This document shows, one piece after another, positions 24,815-31,217 of a DNA stretch of 31,217 nt. The notes under the pieces are model-generated. The model searched no databases. It was not told where the DNA came from and saw only the letters and a list, made by a program, of their open reading frames with translations. Source of the stretch: Brevibacillus sp. (GTDB lineage Bacteria; Bacillota; Bacilli; Brevibacillales; Brevibacillaceae); contig JARDZO010000031.1 of NCBI GenBank assembly GCA_029240815.1, positions 1-31,217 of the forward strand, written 5' to 3'. Made by a program: the position numbers and the translations under genes. The number at the start of each line of letters is the position of its first letter. Within the stretch, counting starts at the first letter, position 1.

Positions 24815-25640
24815 CTGCACCAAACCATTTCTCGGAGATTTTTTTGAGTGTGCCGTCCTTTGTCATTTCGTCCAAGGCACTATTGAATGCTTCTACAAGC
24901 TCCGTGTTGCCTTTGCGGAACATAAAACCGTTTTCCGCGACATTCGGATCTTTCGCCACGATCTTGATCGGCGTATCTGGCTTCTGTTTCAGGAAGTCCA
25001 AGAGAGAGAGGCCATCGTTGATCGTGATGTCGACACGCTTGGATACGAGCAGGTCCATCGCTTGGTTAAAGCCTTCAACCCCTACGATTTCTGCACCGTT
25101 TTTCTTCGCGATTTCGGTCAGATTGCTCGTGAGCGTTTGGGCTGCTTTCAAGCCTTTGATATCTTCAAAGCCTTTTACGGTTGTGTTGTCCTTGTGTGTT
25201 ACGAGTACGGCGGTAGAGACCGTATACGCTTTGGAAAAATCATATTTTTCCTGACGATCGGGACGAATACCTACCTGGTTGGCAATCACATCAAAGCGTT
25301 TGGAGTCCAGACCGGCGAACATGGCGTCCCATTGCGTTTCTTGGAAAACCGGCTCTACTCCCATGCGTTTTGCTACTTCCGCCACGACATCCACATCATA
25401 GCCGGTCAGCTTGCCGGTTGTATCGTGGTAGGTGAACGGAGCGTAGGTGCCTTCGGTTCCAATCAGGAGTTTTCCATCTGCTTTTACTTTGTCCAACAAG
25501 CTTTGTTCCTTTGGTGCTTCTGCAGGAGCAGGGGTTGAGGCCTCATGATTTTGGTGCGGCTGACTTGTCGTTGCAGTCCCGCAACCTGCTAAGGCAAAAA
25601 CCAGGGTCGAGACAATGGCAGTGAATAATTGTTTTTTCAT
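24801..25640 (-). CDS. tcyA: TcyA-like cystine-binding lipoprotein (operon copy)
   Basis: 279 residues with a lipoprotein signal ([20 protein letters not shown], lipid cysteine about residue 20) and a family 3 solute-binding domain: [69 protein letters not shown], ending [12 protein letters not shown]. These strings closely follow TcyA of Bacillus subtilis as I recall it, so L-cystine or a related sulfur amino acid is the likely ligand. It has its own promoter and leads the tcyA-tcyB-tcyC operon. A paralogue lies directly upstream. Confidence 0.87.
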   Translation of the reverse strand: MKKQLFTAIVSTLVFALAGCGTATTSQPHQNHEASTPAPAEAPKEQSLLDKVKADGKLLIGTEGTYAPFTYHDTTGKLTGYDVDVVAEVAKRMGVEPVFQETQWDAMFAGLDSKRFDVIANQVGIRPDRQEKYDFSKAYTVSTAVLVTHKDNTTVKGFEDIKGLKAAQTLTSNLTEIAKKNGAEIVGVEGFNQAMDLLVSKRVDITINDGLSLLDFLKQKPDTPIKIVAKDPNVAENGFMFRKGNTELVEAFNSALDEMTKDGTLKKISEKWFGADVSQ

Positions 25641-25681
25641 AACATAACCCCCACTAAACCGATGTGAATTAAATAAGGAAC

Positions 25682-25710
25682 ATACTATAAGGGTTGGGTG
25701 GTTTTGTCAA
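25682..25710 (-). promoter_or_regulatory. Sigma-A promoter of the tcyA-tcyB-tcyC operon
   Basis: On the minus strand, TTGACA (25705-25710) and TAGTAT (25682-25687) are separated by exactly 17 bases. The operon can therefore be transcribed apart from the upstream paralogue, whose stop codon lies just five bases upstream of the -35 hexamer. Confidence 0.75.
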
Positions 25711-25714
25711 TGGA

Positions 25715-26548
25715 TTATTTGGAAATATCCTCGCCAAACCATTTTTCGGAAATCGTTTTAAGCGTGCCGTCTTGCTGCATTTCATCGAGCACCTTGTTCA
25801 TCGCGTCAGCCAGATCCGTGCTGCCTTTGCGGTACATGAATGCAGTCGGTTGACCTTCTTCATTTTTCGCGACGATTTTGATAGGTGCATCCGGTTTTTG
25901 TTTCAAGTAATCGAGTACAGTCAAGTTGTCATTGAGAACGACGTCTACACGGTTGGTAGCAATCAGGTCGATCGCTTGGTTAAAGCTATCCACAGCGACG
26001 ATCTCCGCTCCATTCGTGCGAGCGAGGTCCGCGTAGTTGCTGGTCATCGATTGGCCCGCTTTCAGACCTTTAATATCCTTGAAATCCTTCACAGTCGAAT
26101 TGCTTTTGTTGGTGACCAGAACCGCGTGTGAAACGGAATAAGGCTTGGAGAAATCATATTTTTCTTGGCGGTCAGGACGGATACCCACTTGGTTGGCAAT
26201 CACGTCAAAGCGTTTGGAATCGAGACCTGCAAACATAGCATCCCATTGCGTTTCCTGGAAGACTGGTTCTACACCGAGGCGCTTTGCCACTTCAGTCGCT
26301 ACGTCGACGTCATAACCCGTCAATTTTCCGGATTGGTCGTGGAACGTGAAAGGAGAGTATGTACCCTCAGTCCCGATCACGAGCTTTTTGTCTGCTTTTA
26401 CTTTCCCGAGCAAACCTTGCGAAGCAGCTTGGTCAGCAGGAGGTGTTGCGTTATTTGGTTGGGAAGTGGATCCGGAACCGGACGTACCGCAGCCGACAAT
26501 ACCCAGTAGCATACTAGAGATTAAGGCGGAGAAAATAAGCTTTTTCAT
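25715..26548 (-). CDS. Second TcyA-like amino-acid-binding lipoprotein (tandem paralogue)
   Basis: 277 residues, very similar to the next gene: lipobox IVGC after MKKLIFSALISSMLL, then [37 protein letters not shown] and ISEKWFGEDISK. Divergence is concentrated in the second lobe (for example DSFNQAIDLIATNRVDVVLND versus the operon copy), which may alter ligand range. The frame can start at 26581, but ATG 26548 has AAGGGGA at a proper distance and gives a normal signal peptide. It has its own promoter and no permease of its own, so it probably shares TcyB/TcyC. Confidence 0.87.
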   Translation of the reverse strand: MKKLIFSALISSMLLGIVGCGTSGSGSTSQPNNATPPADQAASQGLLGKVKADKKLVIGTEGTYSPFTFHDQSGKLTGYDVDVATEVAKRLGVEPVFQETQWDAMFAGLDSKRFDVIANQVGIRPDRQEKYDFSKPYSVSHAVLVTNKSNSTVKDFKDIKGLKAGQSMTSNYADLARTNGAEIVAVDSFNQAIDLIATNRVDVVLNDNLTVLDYLKQKPDAPIKIVAKNEEGQPTAFMYRKGSTDLADAMNKVLDEMQQDGTLKTISEKWFGEDISK

Positions 26549-26587
26549 TGAATGATCCCCTTTGGTGTATTTGAATTTCATTGGTTT

Positions 26588-26616
26588 ATATTAGAGGCGG
26601 AAGCACTGTTTGTCAA
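26588..26616 (-). promoter_or_regulatory. Sigma-A promoter of the second tcyA-like gene
   Basis: On the minus strand, TTGACA (26611-26616), a 17-base spacer and TAATAT (26588-26593) form a near-consensus promoter. It is very like the one before the operon copy, as expected if the promoter was duplicated with the gene. Confidence 0.8.
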
Positions 26617-26705
26617 TCAATAAAGTGTTAAATCCGATTTGTTTTATTGGTTTTTGTTTTTCCCCCTCGTGTTCCACCTTAGGATACACAAAGGAGCGGA
26701 AGGCT

Positions 26706-26861
26706 ATGTCAGGACCTTTGATGAAGGAGGTTTTGTGGTTGAGCTTCACAGCGAAGAAGCGTACAATTAGGTACGAATCTCGGCAGTTTGCTTACATAGA
26801 TGAGCAGATGAGAAAAGGAGTCAAACGATATGTTGAACGACTGGCGTCTTTATACAGATGA
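26706..26861 (+). CDS. Small hypothetical protein, 51 residues
   Basis: ATG 26706 has AAAGGAG nine bases upstream and opens a basic 51-residue frame (MSGPLMKEVLWLSFTAKKRT...YRYVERLASLYR-like end). It overlaps the next gene by 32 bases, which would couple their translation. I do not recognise the family. A longer in-frame extension from about 26610 lacks a ribosome binding site. It may be a genuine small gene or only a leader ORF. Confidence 0.4.
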   Translation: MSGPLMKEVLWLSFTAKKRTIRYESRQFAYIDEQMRKGVKRYVERLASLYR

Positions 26862-27231
26862 GAGTGGGATCGAGCAAAAGCACGTCGCTTGGCATGAGGT
26901 CCTAAAAGAAATCGCACAGCTGAACGGGAGCAATCGCACATTGGTTCACGCCGCTTACGGTGATCACGTAGACTTGGTCGTGGCAGGCGGGAATAACGGT
27001 CAAGTTCTTGTGCAATGGAAAGAGCACGAGCCGGCTGAACAGCATTACGTGCTGATAACGGACAAGCATCCCGGTGTCATGTCTGCCCTCGTCATCGAAG
27101 GCAATGAAGTCACGTTCCCCATTTCGTGGTGCGTGCCATTGGAACAAGTAGTTCCGCTTTGTGGAGATCTATTACGTACGTGTGATAAAGGTGAGCCAAG
27201 AGAGCTTCAGTGGCTCCCTGTACAGATGTAG
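26830..27231 (+). CDS. Imm1-like immunity-type protein (orphan)
   Basis: A 133-residue acidic cytoplasmic protein. Its layout fits the Imm1 family of polymorphic-toxin immunity proteins as I know it: an N-terminal helix with a conserved Trp (W21, VAWHEVLKEIAQL), a strand LVHAAYG, the VAGGNNGQVLVQW block (G53/G54, W63), YVLITD, IEGNEVTFPISWCVPLEQV and a terminal GEPRELQWLP (W128). No toxin gene is visible nearby. ATG 26830 follows AAAAGGAG. The AEC permease starts 13 bases after its stop, so the two are probably co-transcribed. Family assignment by eye is moderate only. Confidence 0.55.
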   Translation: MLNDWRLYTDESGIEQKHVAWHEVLKEIAQLNGSNRTLVHAAYGDHVDLVVAGGNNGQVLVQWKEHEPAEQHYVLITDKHPGVMSALVIEGNEVTFPISWCVPLEQVVPLCGDLLRTCDKGEPRELQWLPVQM

Positions 27232-27244
27232 GCGGGAGGACGGC

Positions 27245-28183
27245 ATGGAATTTCAGACGTTGACACAATCCATCCTGATTATGGCCGTCATCATCGGAAT
27301 CGGTAGCCTGATTGGCTATCGACAACCGTTGACGGCCGATTCTCGCCAGCTCGTCATTACGATCATCGTCAATGTGGCGATGCCTTGCATCATCTTAGAC
27401 GGAATTTTTCAGACACCGATTGACAGCAATACTCTGACCCAAATTTTTTCAATATTCATCATTTCCATACTCTTGAATTGTTTAGGAATCTTAATCGGCT
27501 GGACAGGCGCACGCACCTTGCCTCTATCTGCGAAAAAACGTCGGGAAATTGCAATCTTATCTGCGTTGGGTAACACCGGTTTTATCGGGCTGCCGCTTTG
27601 TGCCGCTCTTTTCGGACCAAAGGGAGCGCTGCTGGCGGCGATTTTTGACGCTGGGGTAGACGTCGTTTTGTGGACGGTTGCGGTGATGATGCTGCAAGAG
27701 AAAGGGGCTTTTTCGCTCAAAGGCTTGAAGACGATCATCAACATACCGATGATTGCGATCGTCATTGGTCTGGGCTCTGCCATGATTGGTTTTGCTCCAC
27801 CTGAACCAGTCAAGCAGCTGTTTGGCACGTTGTCCAAGCTCGCTTCCCCGCTGGCGATGATGTATATCGGAATGCTGCTGCCGATGTTTATTCGAAGCAA
27901 GCCGCAGGTTTCCTTACCGCTCTTGAGCATGCCGATCGCAATGAAATTATTTGTATTTCCTCTGTTGACTGCCTTTCTGCTGTCTGCTTTTTCGATCGAC
28001 AAAGACATTTCCAGTGTGACGTTGATCCAGGTGGCGATGCCGACGCTGACGTTAGCATCCATTTTGTTCAGTCGGTACAAGGCAGATGAAGAAATGGGAG
28101 CGATGACAACGGTATTTTCGACGCTCCTTGCGCTGCTGACGATTCCTGCTGTTGTGCTGATGGGCAATTGGTTTTTGCATTGA
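27245..28183 (+). CDS. AEC (auxin efflux carrier/malate permease) family transporter
   Basis: 312 residues with ten predicted membrane helices. The half-helix motifs VNVAMPCIILDGIF (near 45) and VAMPTLTLASILFSRYKAD (near 265), and the central SALGNTGFIGLPLCAALFG, are typical of AEC-family carriers such as MleP and YwkB. Substrates are usually dicarboxylates or related acids; this one is unknown. The open frame extends upstream, but ATG 27245 with GGGAGGA at 27234-27240 is the proper start. Confidence 0.9.
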   Translation: MEFQTLTQSILIMAVIIGIGSLIGYRQPLTADSRQLVITIIVNVAMPCIILDGIFQTPIDSNTLTQIFSIFIISILLNCLGILIGWTGARTLPLSAKKRREIAILSALGNTGFIGLPLCAALFGPKGALLAAIFDAGVDVVLWTVAVMMLQEKGAFSLKGLKTIINIPMIAIVIGLGSAMIGFAPPEPVKQLFGTLSKLASPLAMMYIGMLLPMFIRSKPQVSLPLLSMPIAMKLFVFPLLTAFLLSAFSIDKDISSVTLIQVAMPTLTLASILFSRYKADEEMGAMTTVFSTLLALLTIPAVVLMGNWFLH

Positions 28184-28202
28184 ATGGATGTAGAGAGGAC
28201 AG

Positions 28203-28240
28203 ACCCGATCTCCGACAAAGGTGGAAATCGGGTTTTGTTT
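28203..28240 (+). terminator. Intrinsic terminator after the AEC gene
   Basis: ACCCGATCTCCG pairs with GGTGGAAATCGGGT-type sequence (one mismatch), followed by TTTTGTTT. Confidence 0.8.
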
Positions 28241-28250
28241 GAACGTATAG

Positions 28251-28278
28251 GAATTTATAAGCGAGCGCTTATGAATTC
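28251..28278. repeat. 28-base near-perfect palindrome
   Basis: GAATTTATAAGCG and CGCTTATGAATTC form 13-bp arms around AG, with only one G-T pair. The two-base centre makes a protein-binding DNA site as likely as an RNA hairpin. No T run follows on either strand, so it is not a standard terminator. It lies in a 291-base gap, about 200 bases before the next gene. Confidence 0.6.
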
Positions 28279-28474
28279 CGGAGCGCATGACGAAGTGCCT
28301 CAGCGTCAGCTTCTGGCATCACTTCGGCAAAACTTTCCACTAAAACGCGGTCGCTCACCCTTGAGGAGGCCTCGATAGAGGTTTTCTTATCAGGAATGAA
28401 ACGAATAAAAGCAATCTCTAGTCTTACAAGATAGAAACAACAATGAAGGCGTGCAGACGAATGGAGGAATGAAT

Positions 28475-29251
28475 ATGAAGGGCAAGATTTTACTGGCGGC
28501 CACGTTGGGAATGCAAATGCTCGTTGCCTATCCAGCCGCAGCGGCGCCTGCTTCACCTGCTGCTCATGTGTATGTGAACGGGGAGCGGGCTTCCTTGGAA
28601 AAGGCACCGATCCTGGTCGATCAGCGGACGTATGTTTCAGCTAGTGATGCGAGCCAGATCTTGCAGGCAGACTGGACGCTGTCAGCGGGCAGCGGCGTGT
28701 TGAAACTATCGGACGAACAGTCGTTTACGTTTCGCTTGAACGACGGAAAAGTCGCGGTAAATGGGAAGTGGAGTGAAAAAGGTCAGGGAGCGATCGTACG
28801 TAATGGTCAGGTCTACCTGCCGCTGAGATGGCTCGTGGAACAAGCAGGCGGCAAAGTCGCGTGGAACGCCGAGAAAAAGGCGGTGGAAATCATGGCAGCC
28901 TCGCATGAAGGCGGTCTGGTCTTGGTCACGGAAGACAAGCTGACGAAAGAGCAGCAGGCTTACGTAGAATCAGTCAAGAAAAAGCAAGGCATTTATCAAC
29001 AAGGCAACCTGTATGTGGTCGCTCGGGGTGAATCGCCGAATCCGGGATATGGCTTGCAAGTGACCCACACCCAGTGGAGCTGGGAGCAGCTGTTAGTCTA
29101 TGTCAAACAGACCAAACCTGAACCAGGCAAAATGTATACACAAGCGATTGCCTATCCGTATATCGTAGCGAAGGCCGATTTGCCCCCGTACACAACGGTT
29201 GTCTTCCTCGATGCCGATACGAAAAAACCGCTGTTTGCATCAGAGCAGTAG
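28475..29251 (+). CDS. Secreted protein with copper-amine-oxidase N-terminal-like and PrcB-like domains
   Basis: 258 residues with a signal peptide (MKGKILLAATLGMQMLVAYPAAAA). Residues about 30-145 match the copper amine oxidase N-terminal-like fold common in Paenibacillaceae exoproteins (VYVNGERASLEKAPILVDQRTYV, VYLPLRWLVEQAGGKVAWNAEKKAVEI). The C-terminal 90 residues (GLVLVTEDKL, NPGYGLQVTHTQWSW, AIAYPYIVAKADLP, TTVVFLDADT) look like the PrcB C-terminal/protease-complex domain. It is probably wall- or surface-associated. ATG 28475 follows GGAGG with a seven-base spacer; earlier in-frame ATGs at 28451 and 28469 are worse placed. Confidence 0.8.
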   Translation: MKGKILLAATLGMQMLVAYPAAAAPASPAAHVYVNGERASLEKAPILVDQRTYVSASDASQILQADWTLSAGSGVLKLSDEQSFTFRLNDGKVAVNGKWSEKGQGAIVRNGQVYLPLRWLVEQAGGKVAWNAEKKAVEIMAASHEGGLVLVTEDKLTKEQQAYVESVKKKQGIYQQGNLYVVARGESPNPGYGLQVTHTQWSWEQLLVYVKQTKPEPGKMYTQAIAYPYIVAKADLPPYTTVVFLDADTKKPLFASEQ

Positions 29252-29278
29252 GCGATTCCCCGTTTTCTCAGAAGCATG

Positions 29279-29307
29279 TTGAGATATTCAGTAACCTGTT
29301 GTATAGT
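29279..29307 (+). promoter_or_regulatory. Sigma-A promoter of the ABC-F leader transcript
   Basis: TTGAGA (29279-29284), a 17-base spacer and TATAGT (29302-29307). Transcription would start near 29314, leaving a leader of about 330 bases before the ABC-F start. Confidence 0.65.
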
Positions 29308-29351
29308 GGAGGATAGGTAAAATTTCCCCTTGGAAATGGAGGTGTAGGTAC

Positions 29352-29510
29352 GTGTTTGGATCCGTTCACGCATGGTTTGTGGTAGAGATTACCAGTATGA
29401 CACATGATGTTGCATACAACGGGATCAGTCTGCCCATTTTTAACCATACAACTGAACGGGAATACCATAGGCGTACCATGCATCGATCGGGAACGGTTGT
29501 TTTGTTCTAA
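29352..29510 (+). CDS. 52-residue leader ORF upstream of the ABC-F gene
   Basis: GTG 29352 has a strong GGAGGT at 29338-29343, eight bases upstream, and opens 52 codons (MFGSVHAWFVVEITS...SGTVVLF) to TAA at 29508-29510. The peptide has no recognisable domain. The ORF lies between the leader promoter and the hairpins before the ABC-F gene, the position of regulatory leader peptides that sense stalled ribosomes. It could also be an unrelated small gene. Confidence 0.45.
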   Translation: MFGSVHAWFVVEITSMTHDVAYNGISLPIFNHTTEREYHRRTMHRSGTVVLF

Positions 29511-29516
29511 CTAAGT

Positions 29517-29601
29517 AAAGGAAACGGGTCAGGCACAGCAGGAGCTGTCGCCGGTTGCCAGTCCTTTCACGATGCCGCGGGCGTAGGCCTGCGGCTTTTT
29601 T
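29517..29601 (+). promoter_or_regulatory. Leader hairpins and intrinsic terminator (attenuator) before the ABC-F gene
   Basis: AAAGGA (29517-29522) can pair with TCCTTT (29562-29567), enclosing GGCACAGC-AGGA-GCTGTCGCC-type stems. Immediately after comes GCCGCGGGC (29574-29582) pairing with GCCTGCGGC (29587-29595), one G-T pair, then six T (29596-29601). The terminator lies upstream of the ABC-F start with no other gene between. It would therefore stop the ABC-F transcript unless bypassed, which is the logic of an attenuator. Confidence 0.65.
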
Positions 29602-29643
29602 GCGTTTTTACCGTTACCCCCAAAACCAAGGAGGATGAAATTT

Positions 29644-31217
29644 ATGATACTAGTAGCGACTCAACATATCCAAAAGTCGTACGGGGCAGATCCCGTTTTA
29701 CAAGATATTACGCTCGAGATCAAAGCAGGTGAACGGGTGGGAATCGTCGGACCAAATGGAGCCGGGAAAACGACACTGTTCAAGCTGCTAGCAGGTATAG
29801 AGTCACCAGATGCCGGTGAGCTGTATCGCGCAAAAGGCAGCGTATGGGCGTATTTGCCACAGACTCCGAACTACCCGAATGAATGGCGTACACAGGACGT
29901 CATTGCCAGCGCGTTTGAAGAAGTCATCCGGCTACAAAATGAAATGCGCAGCCTCGAAGAGCAAATGGGGCAGGCATCCGATTCGGCAACGGACCTCGAA
30001 CGGCTGATGCATCGCTATCAAAAGCTGCAGGAGGCGTTCGAGCAATTGGACGGTTATCAGTGGGAGACGAAAATGGCACAGGTCACAGAAGGCCTCGGTA
30101 TTTCTCCTGAACATTTGGAAACGCCATTTGCGCGGTTGAGCGGGGGAGAGAAAACCAAAGCGGGTCTAGCCAAGCTCCTCTGTCAACGCAGCGACGTGCT
30201 CCTGCTCGATGAGCCGACGAACCATTTGGACGTAGAGTCGATGGAATGGCTGGAGGAATTTTTAAAAGAGTACCCAGGCACGGTCTTGATCATTTCCCAT
30301 GACCGCTATTTCCTCGATGCTGTCGTGACCTCTGTCTATCATGTCGATGGGGGAGAGGCTGAGTATTACATCGGGAACTACAGCGCTTTTGTCAAAGAGC
30401 GCGAGGAGCGGCTGCTGCGTCAGTTCGCGGCATATCAAGAGCAGCAAAAGCAGATCAAAAAGATGAAAGAAACGATCAAGCGACTAAAAGAGTGGGGGAA
30501 TCGCTCCAATCCTCCGAACGAAGCCTTTCACCGCCGTGCCAAAAGCATGGAAAAAGCTTTGGCGCGGATTGAGCGGATCGACAGGCCAAAGATGGAAGCG
30601 GATCGCATGGGGTTGGCTTTTCAAAAGACGGAGCGGAGCGGTCAGGATGTGCTGATCGCATCAGGTGTTCACAAGGCATTTGGAGGGAAAACGTTGTTTG
30701 CGGACGCGGGATTCCTGCTTCGATACGGCGAGCGAAAAGCACTGCTCGGGCCAAATGGCTGCGGCAAATCTACTTTGATCCGGATGCTGCTGGGAGAGAC
30801 GGAGCCGGATGCGGGCACGCTCAAAATCGGCAGCAACGTCAAGGTCGGTTACCTTTCCCAACAAGCGCTCGAGGGAGACCAAAACTTACGTGTCATCGAT
30901 ATGTTCCGGGAAGTGGCTCTGGTCACGGAACCTGAGGCACGTCATTTGCTGGCCCGTTTCCTCTTTTACGGGGAGCATGTGTTTAAAAAGATTAGGCAGT
31001 TGAGTGGCGGAGAGCGGATGCGCTTGCGTCTGGCACAGATGATGCATCAGGAAATCAATCTGCTCGTACTAGACGAACCGACCAACCATTTGGATATCGA
31101 GGCGCGGGAAACGCTAGAGGAAGCCTTGGCAGATTTCAGGGGCTCCCTGTTTATCGTCTCCCATGACCGTTACTTCTTGCAAAAGATGGCCGATGGCGTG
31201 TTCTGGGTGGAAGACAG
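29644..31217 (+). CDS. ABC-F family ATPase, ribosome-protection type (3' end beyond window)
   Basis: The first 524 codons of a soluble twin-cassette ATPase. Cassette 1: Walker A GPNGAGKTT (36-44), signature LSGGEK (165-170), Walker B LLLDEPTNHLD (186-196), SHDRYF. A charged interdomain linker (about 245-320, KEREERLLRQFAAYQEQQKQ, NEAFHRRAKSMEKAL) would reach towards the ribosomal P/peptidyl-transferase site. Cassette 2: GPNGCGKST (about 370), LSGGERMRLRLA, LVLDEPTNHLD, SHDRYF. No membrane domain is present. ABC-F proteins rescue stalled or antibiotic-bound ribosomes. ATG 29644 has AAGGAGG upstream. The attenuator in the leader fits an antibiotic-inducible factor. Confidence 0.9.
   Translation, partial: MILVATQHIQKSYGADPVLQDITLEIKAGERVGIVGPNGAGKTTLFKLLAGIESPDAGELYRAKGSVWAYLPQTPNYPNEWRTQDVIASAFEEVIRLQNEMRSLEEQMGQASDSATDLERLMHRYQKLQEAFEQLDGYQWETKMAQVTEGLGISPEHLETPFARLSGGEKTKAGLAKLLCQRSDVLLLDEPTNHLDVESMEWLEEFLKEYPGTVLIISHDRYFLDAVVTSVYHVDGGEAEYYIGNYSAFVKEREERLLRQFAAYQEQQKQIKKMKETIKRLKEWGNRSNPPNEAFHRRAKSMEKALARIERIDRPKMEADRMGLAFQKTERSGQDVLIASGVHKAFGGKTLFADAGFLLRYGERKALLGPNGCGKSTLIRMLLGETEPDAGTLKIGSNVKVGYLSQQALEGDQNLRVIDMFREVALVTEPEARHLLARFLFYGEHVFKKIRQLSGGERMRLRLAQMMHQEINLLVLDEPTNHLDIEARETLEEALADFRGSLFIVSHDRYFLQKMADGVFWVED

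Noticed and set aside
29517..29601. Known metabolite riboswitch upstream of the ABC-F gene
   Set aside because: I compared by eye with T-box, SAM, ZTP, c-di-GMP, fluoride, guanidine, purine and yybP patterns and found no conserved core; the leader ORF plus terminator fits attenuation better.
1..31217. CRISPR arrays, tRNA, rRNA, insertion sequences or prophage
   Set aside because: No regularly spaced repeats, no tRNA-like cloverleaf or rRNA sequence, and no transposase, integrase or phage structural gene was seen.

Overview
The window looks like chromosomal DNA of an endospore-forming member of the Paenibacillaceae, most likely Brevibacillus or a close relative. This is inferred from: intermediate G+C; strong AGGAGG-type ribosome binding sites with many GTG/TTG starts; a tiny YjcZ-type sporulation membrane protein behind a sigma-K-like promoter; a CotH-type kinase; a very large 7TM-DISM hybrid histidine kinase; and a Gram-positive style pel exopolysaccharide locus. 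I see no rRNA, tRNA, insertion sequence, phage gene or CRISPR array.

Left end (1-6131, all +): the tail of an unidentified gene, then pelF (Pel glycosyltransferase), pelG (Pel membrane exporter, interrupted by a single -1 frameshift near 1900-1920), a CotH-family lipoprotein kinase, a VTC-domain polyphosphate polymerase and a DUF4956 membrane protein, closed by a strong terminator. Gaps are short (12-20 bases), so this is one operon. It appears to join exopolysaccharide export to a secreted kinase and a split VTC-like polyphosphate machine, and is the best candidate here for an under-described system. Convergent to it lies a secreted DUF4832 protein.

Middle (7561-17002): a double-transmitter hybrid kinase (HisKA/HATPase-REC-LytS-type His kinase/HATPase) divergent from cstA and its small YbdD/YjiX partner (peptide/pyruvate uptake under starvation). 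An inositol-phosphatase-like enzyme, a short GH15 glucan hydrolase and a POT di/tripeptide transporter follow, each with its own terminator.

Right-centre (17051-22890): an EamA exporter divergent from a MocR-type regulator with repeated CAACCA elements between them; a LysR regulator divergent from a stand-alone SagB-type oxidoreductase with nested palindromes between them; an SGNH hydrolase; and a nitroreductase with a good promoter and a clear Fur box.

Right (22891-31217): an orphan minus-strand terminator suggesting a small RNA; a 28-residue YjcZ protein; a cystine-type ABC transporter (tcyC, tcyB, tcyA) with a second tandem tcyA, each binding protein behind a near-consensus sigma-A promoter; a small ORF and an Imm1-like orphan immunity protein ahead of an AEC-family permease; a large unexplained palindrome; a secreted copper-amine-oxidase-N/PrcB-type protein; and an ABC-F ATPase, cut by the window end, whose leader carries a promoter, a 52-codon ORF and an intrinsic terminator before the start codon, i.e. 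an apparent attenuator.
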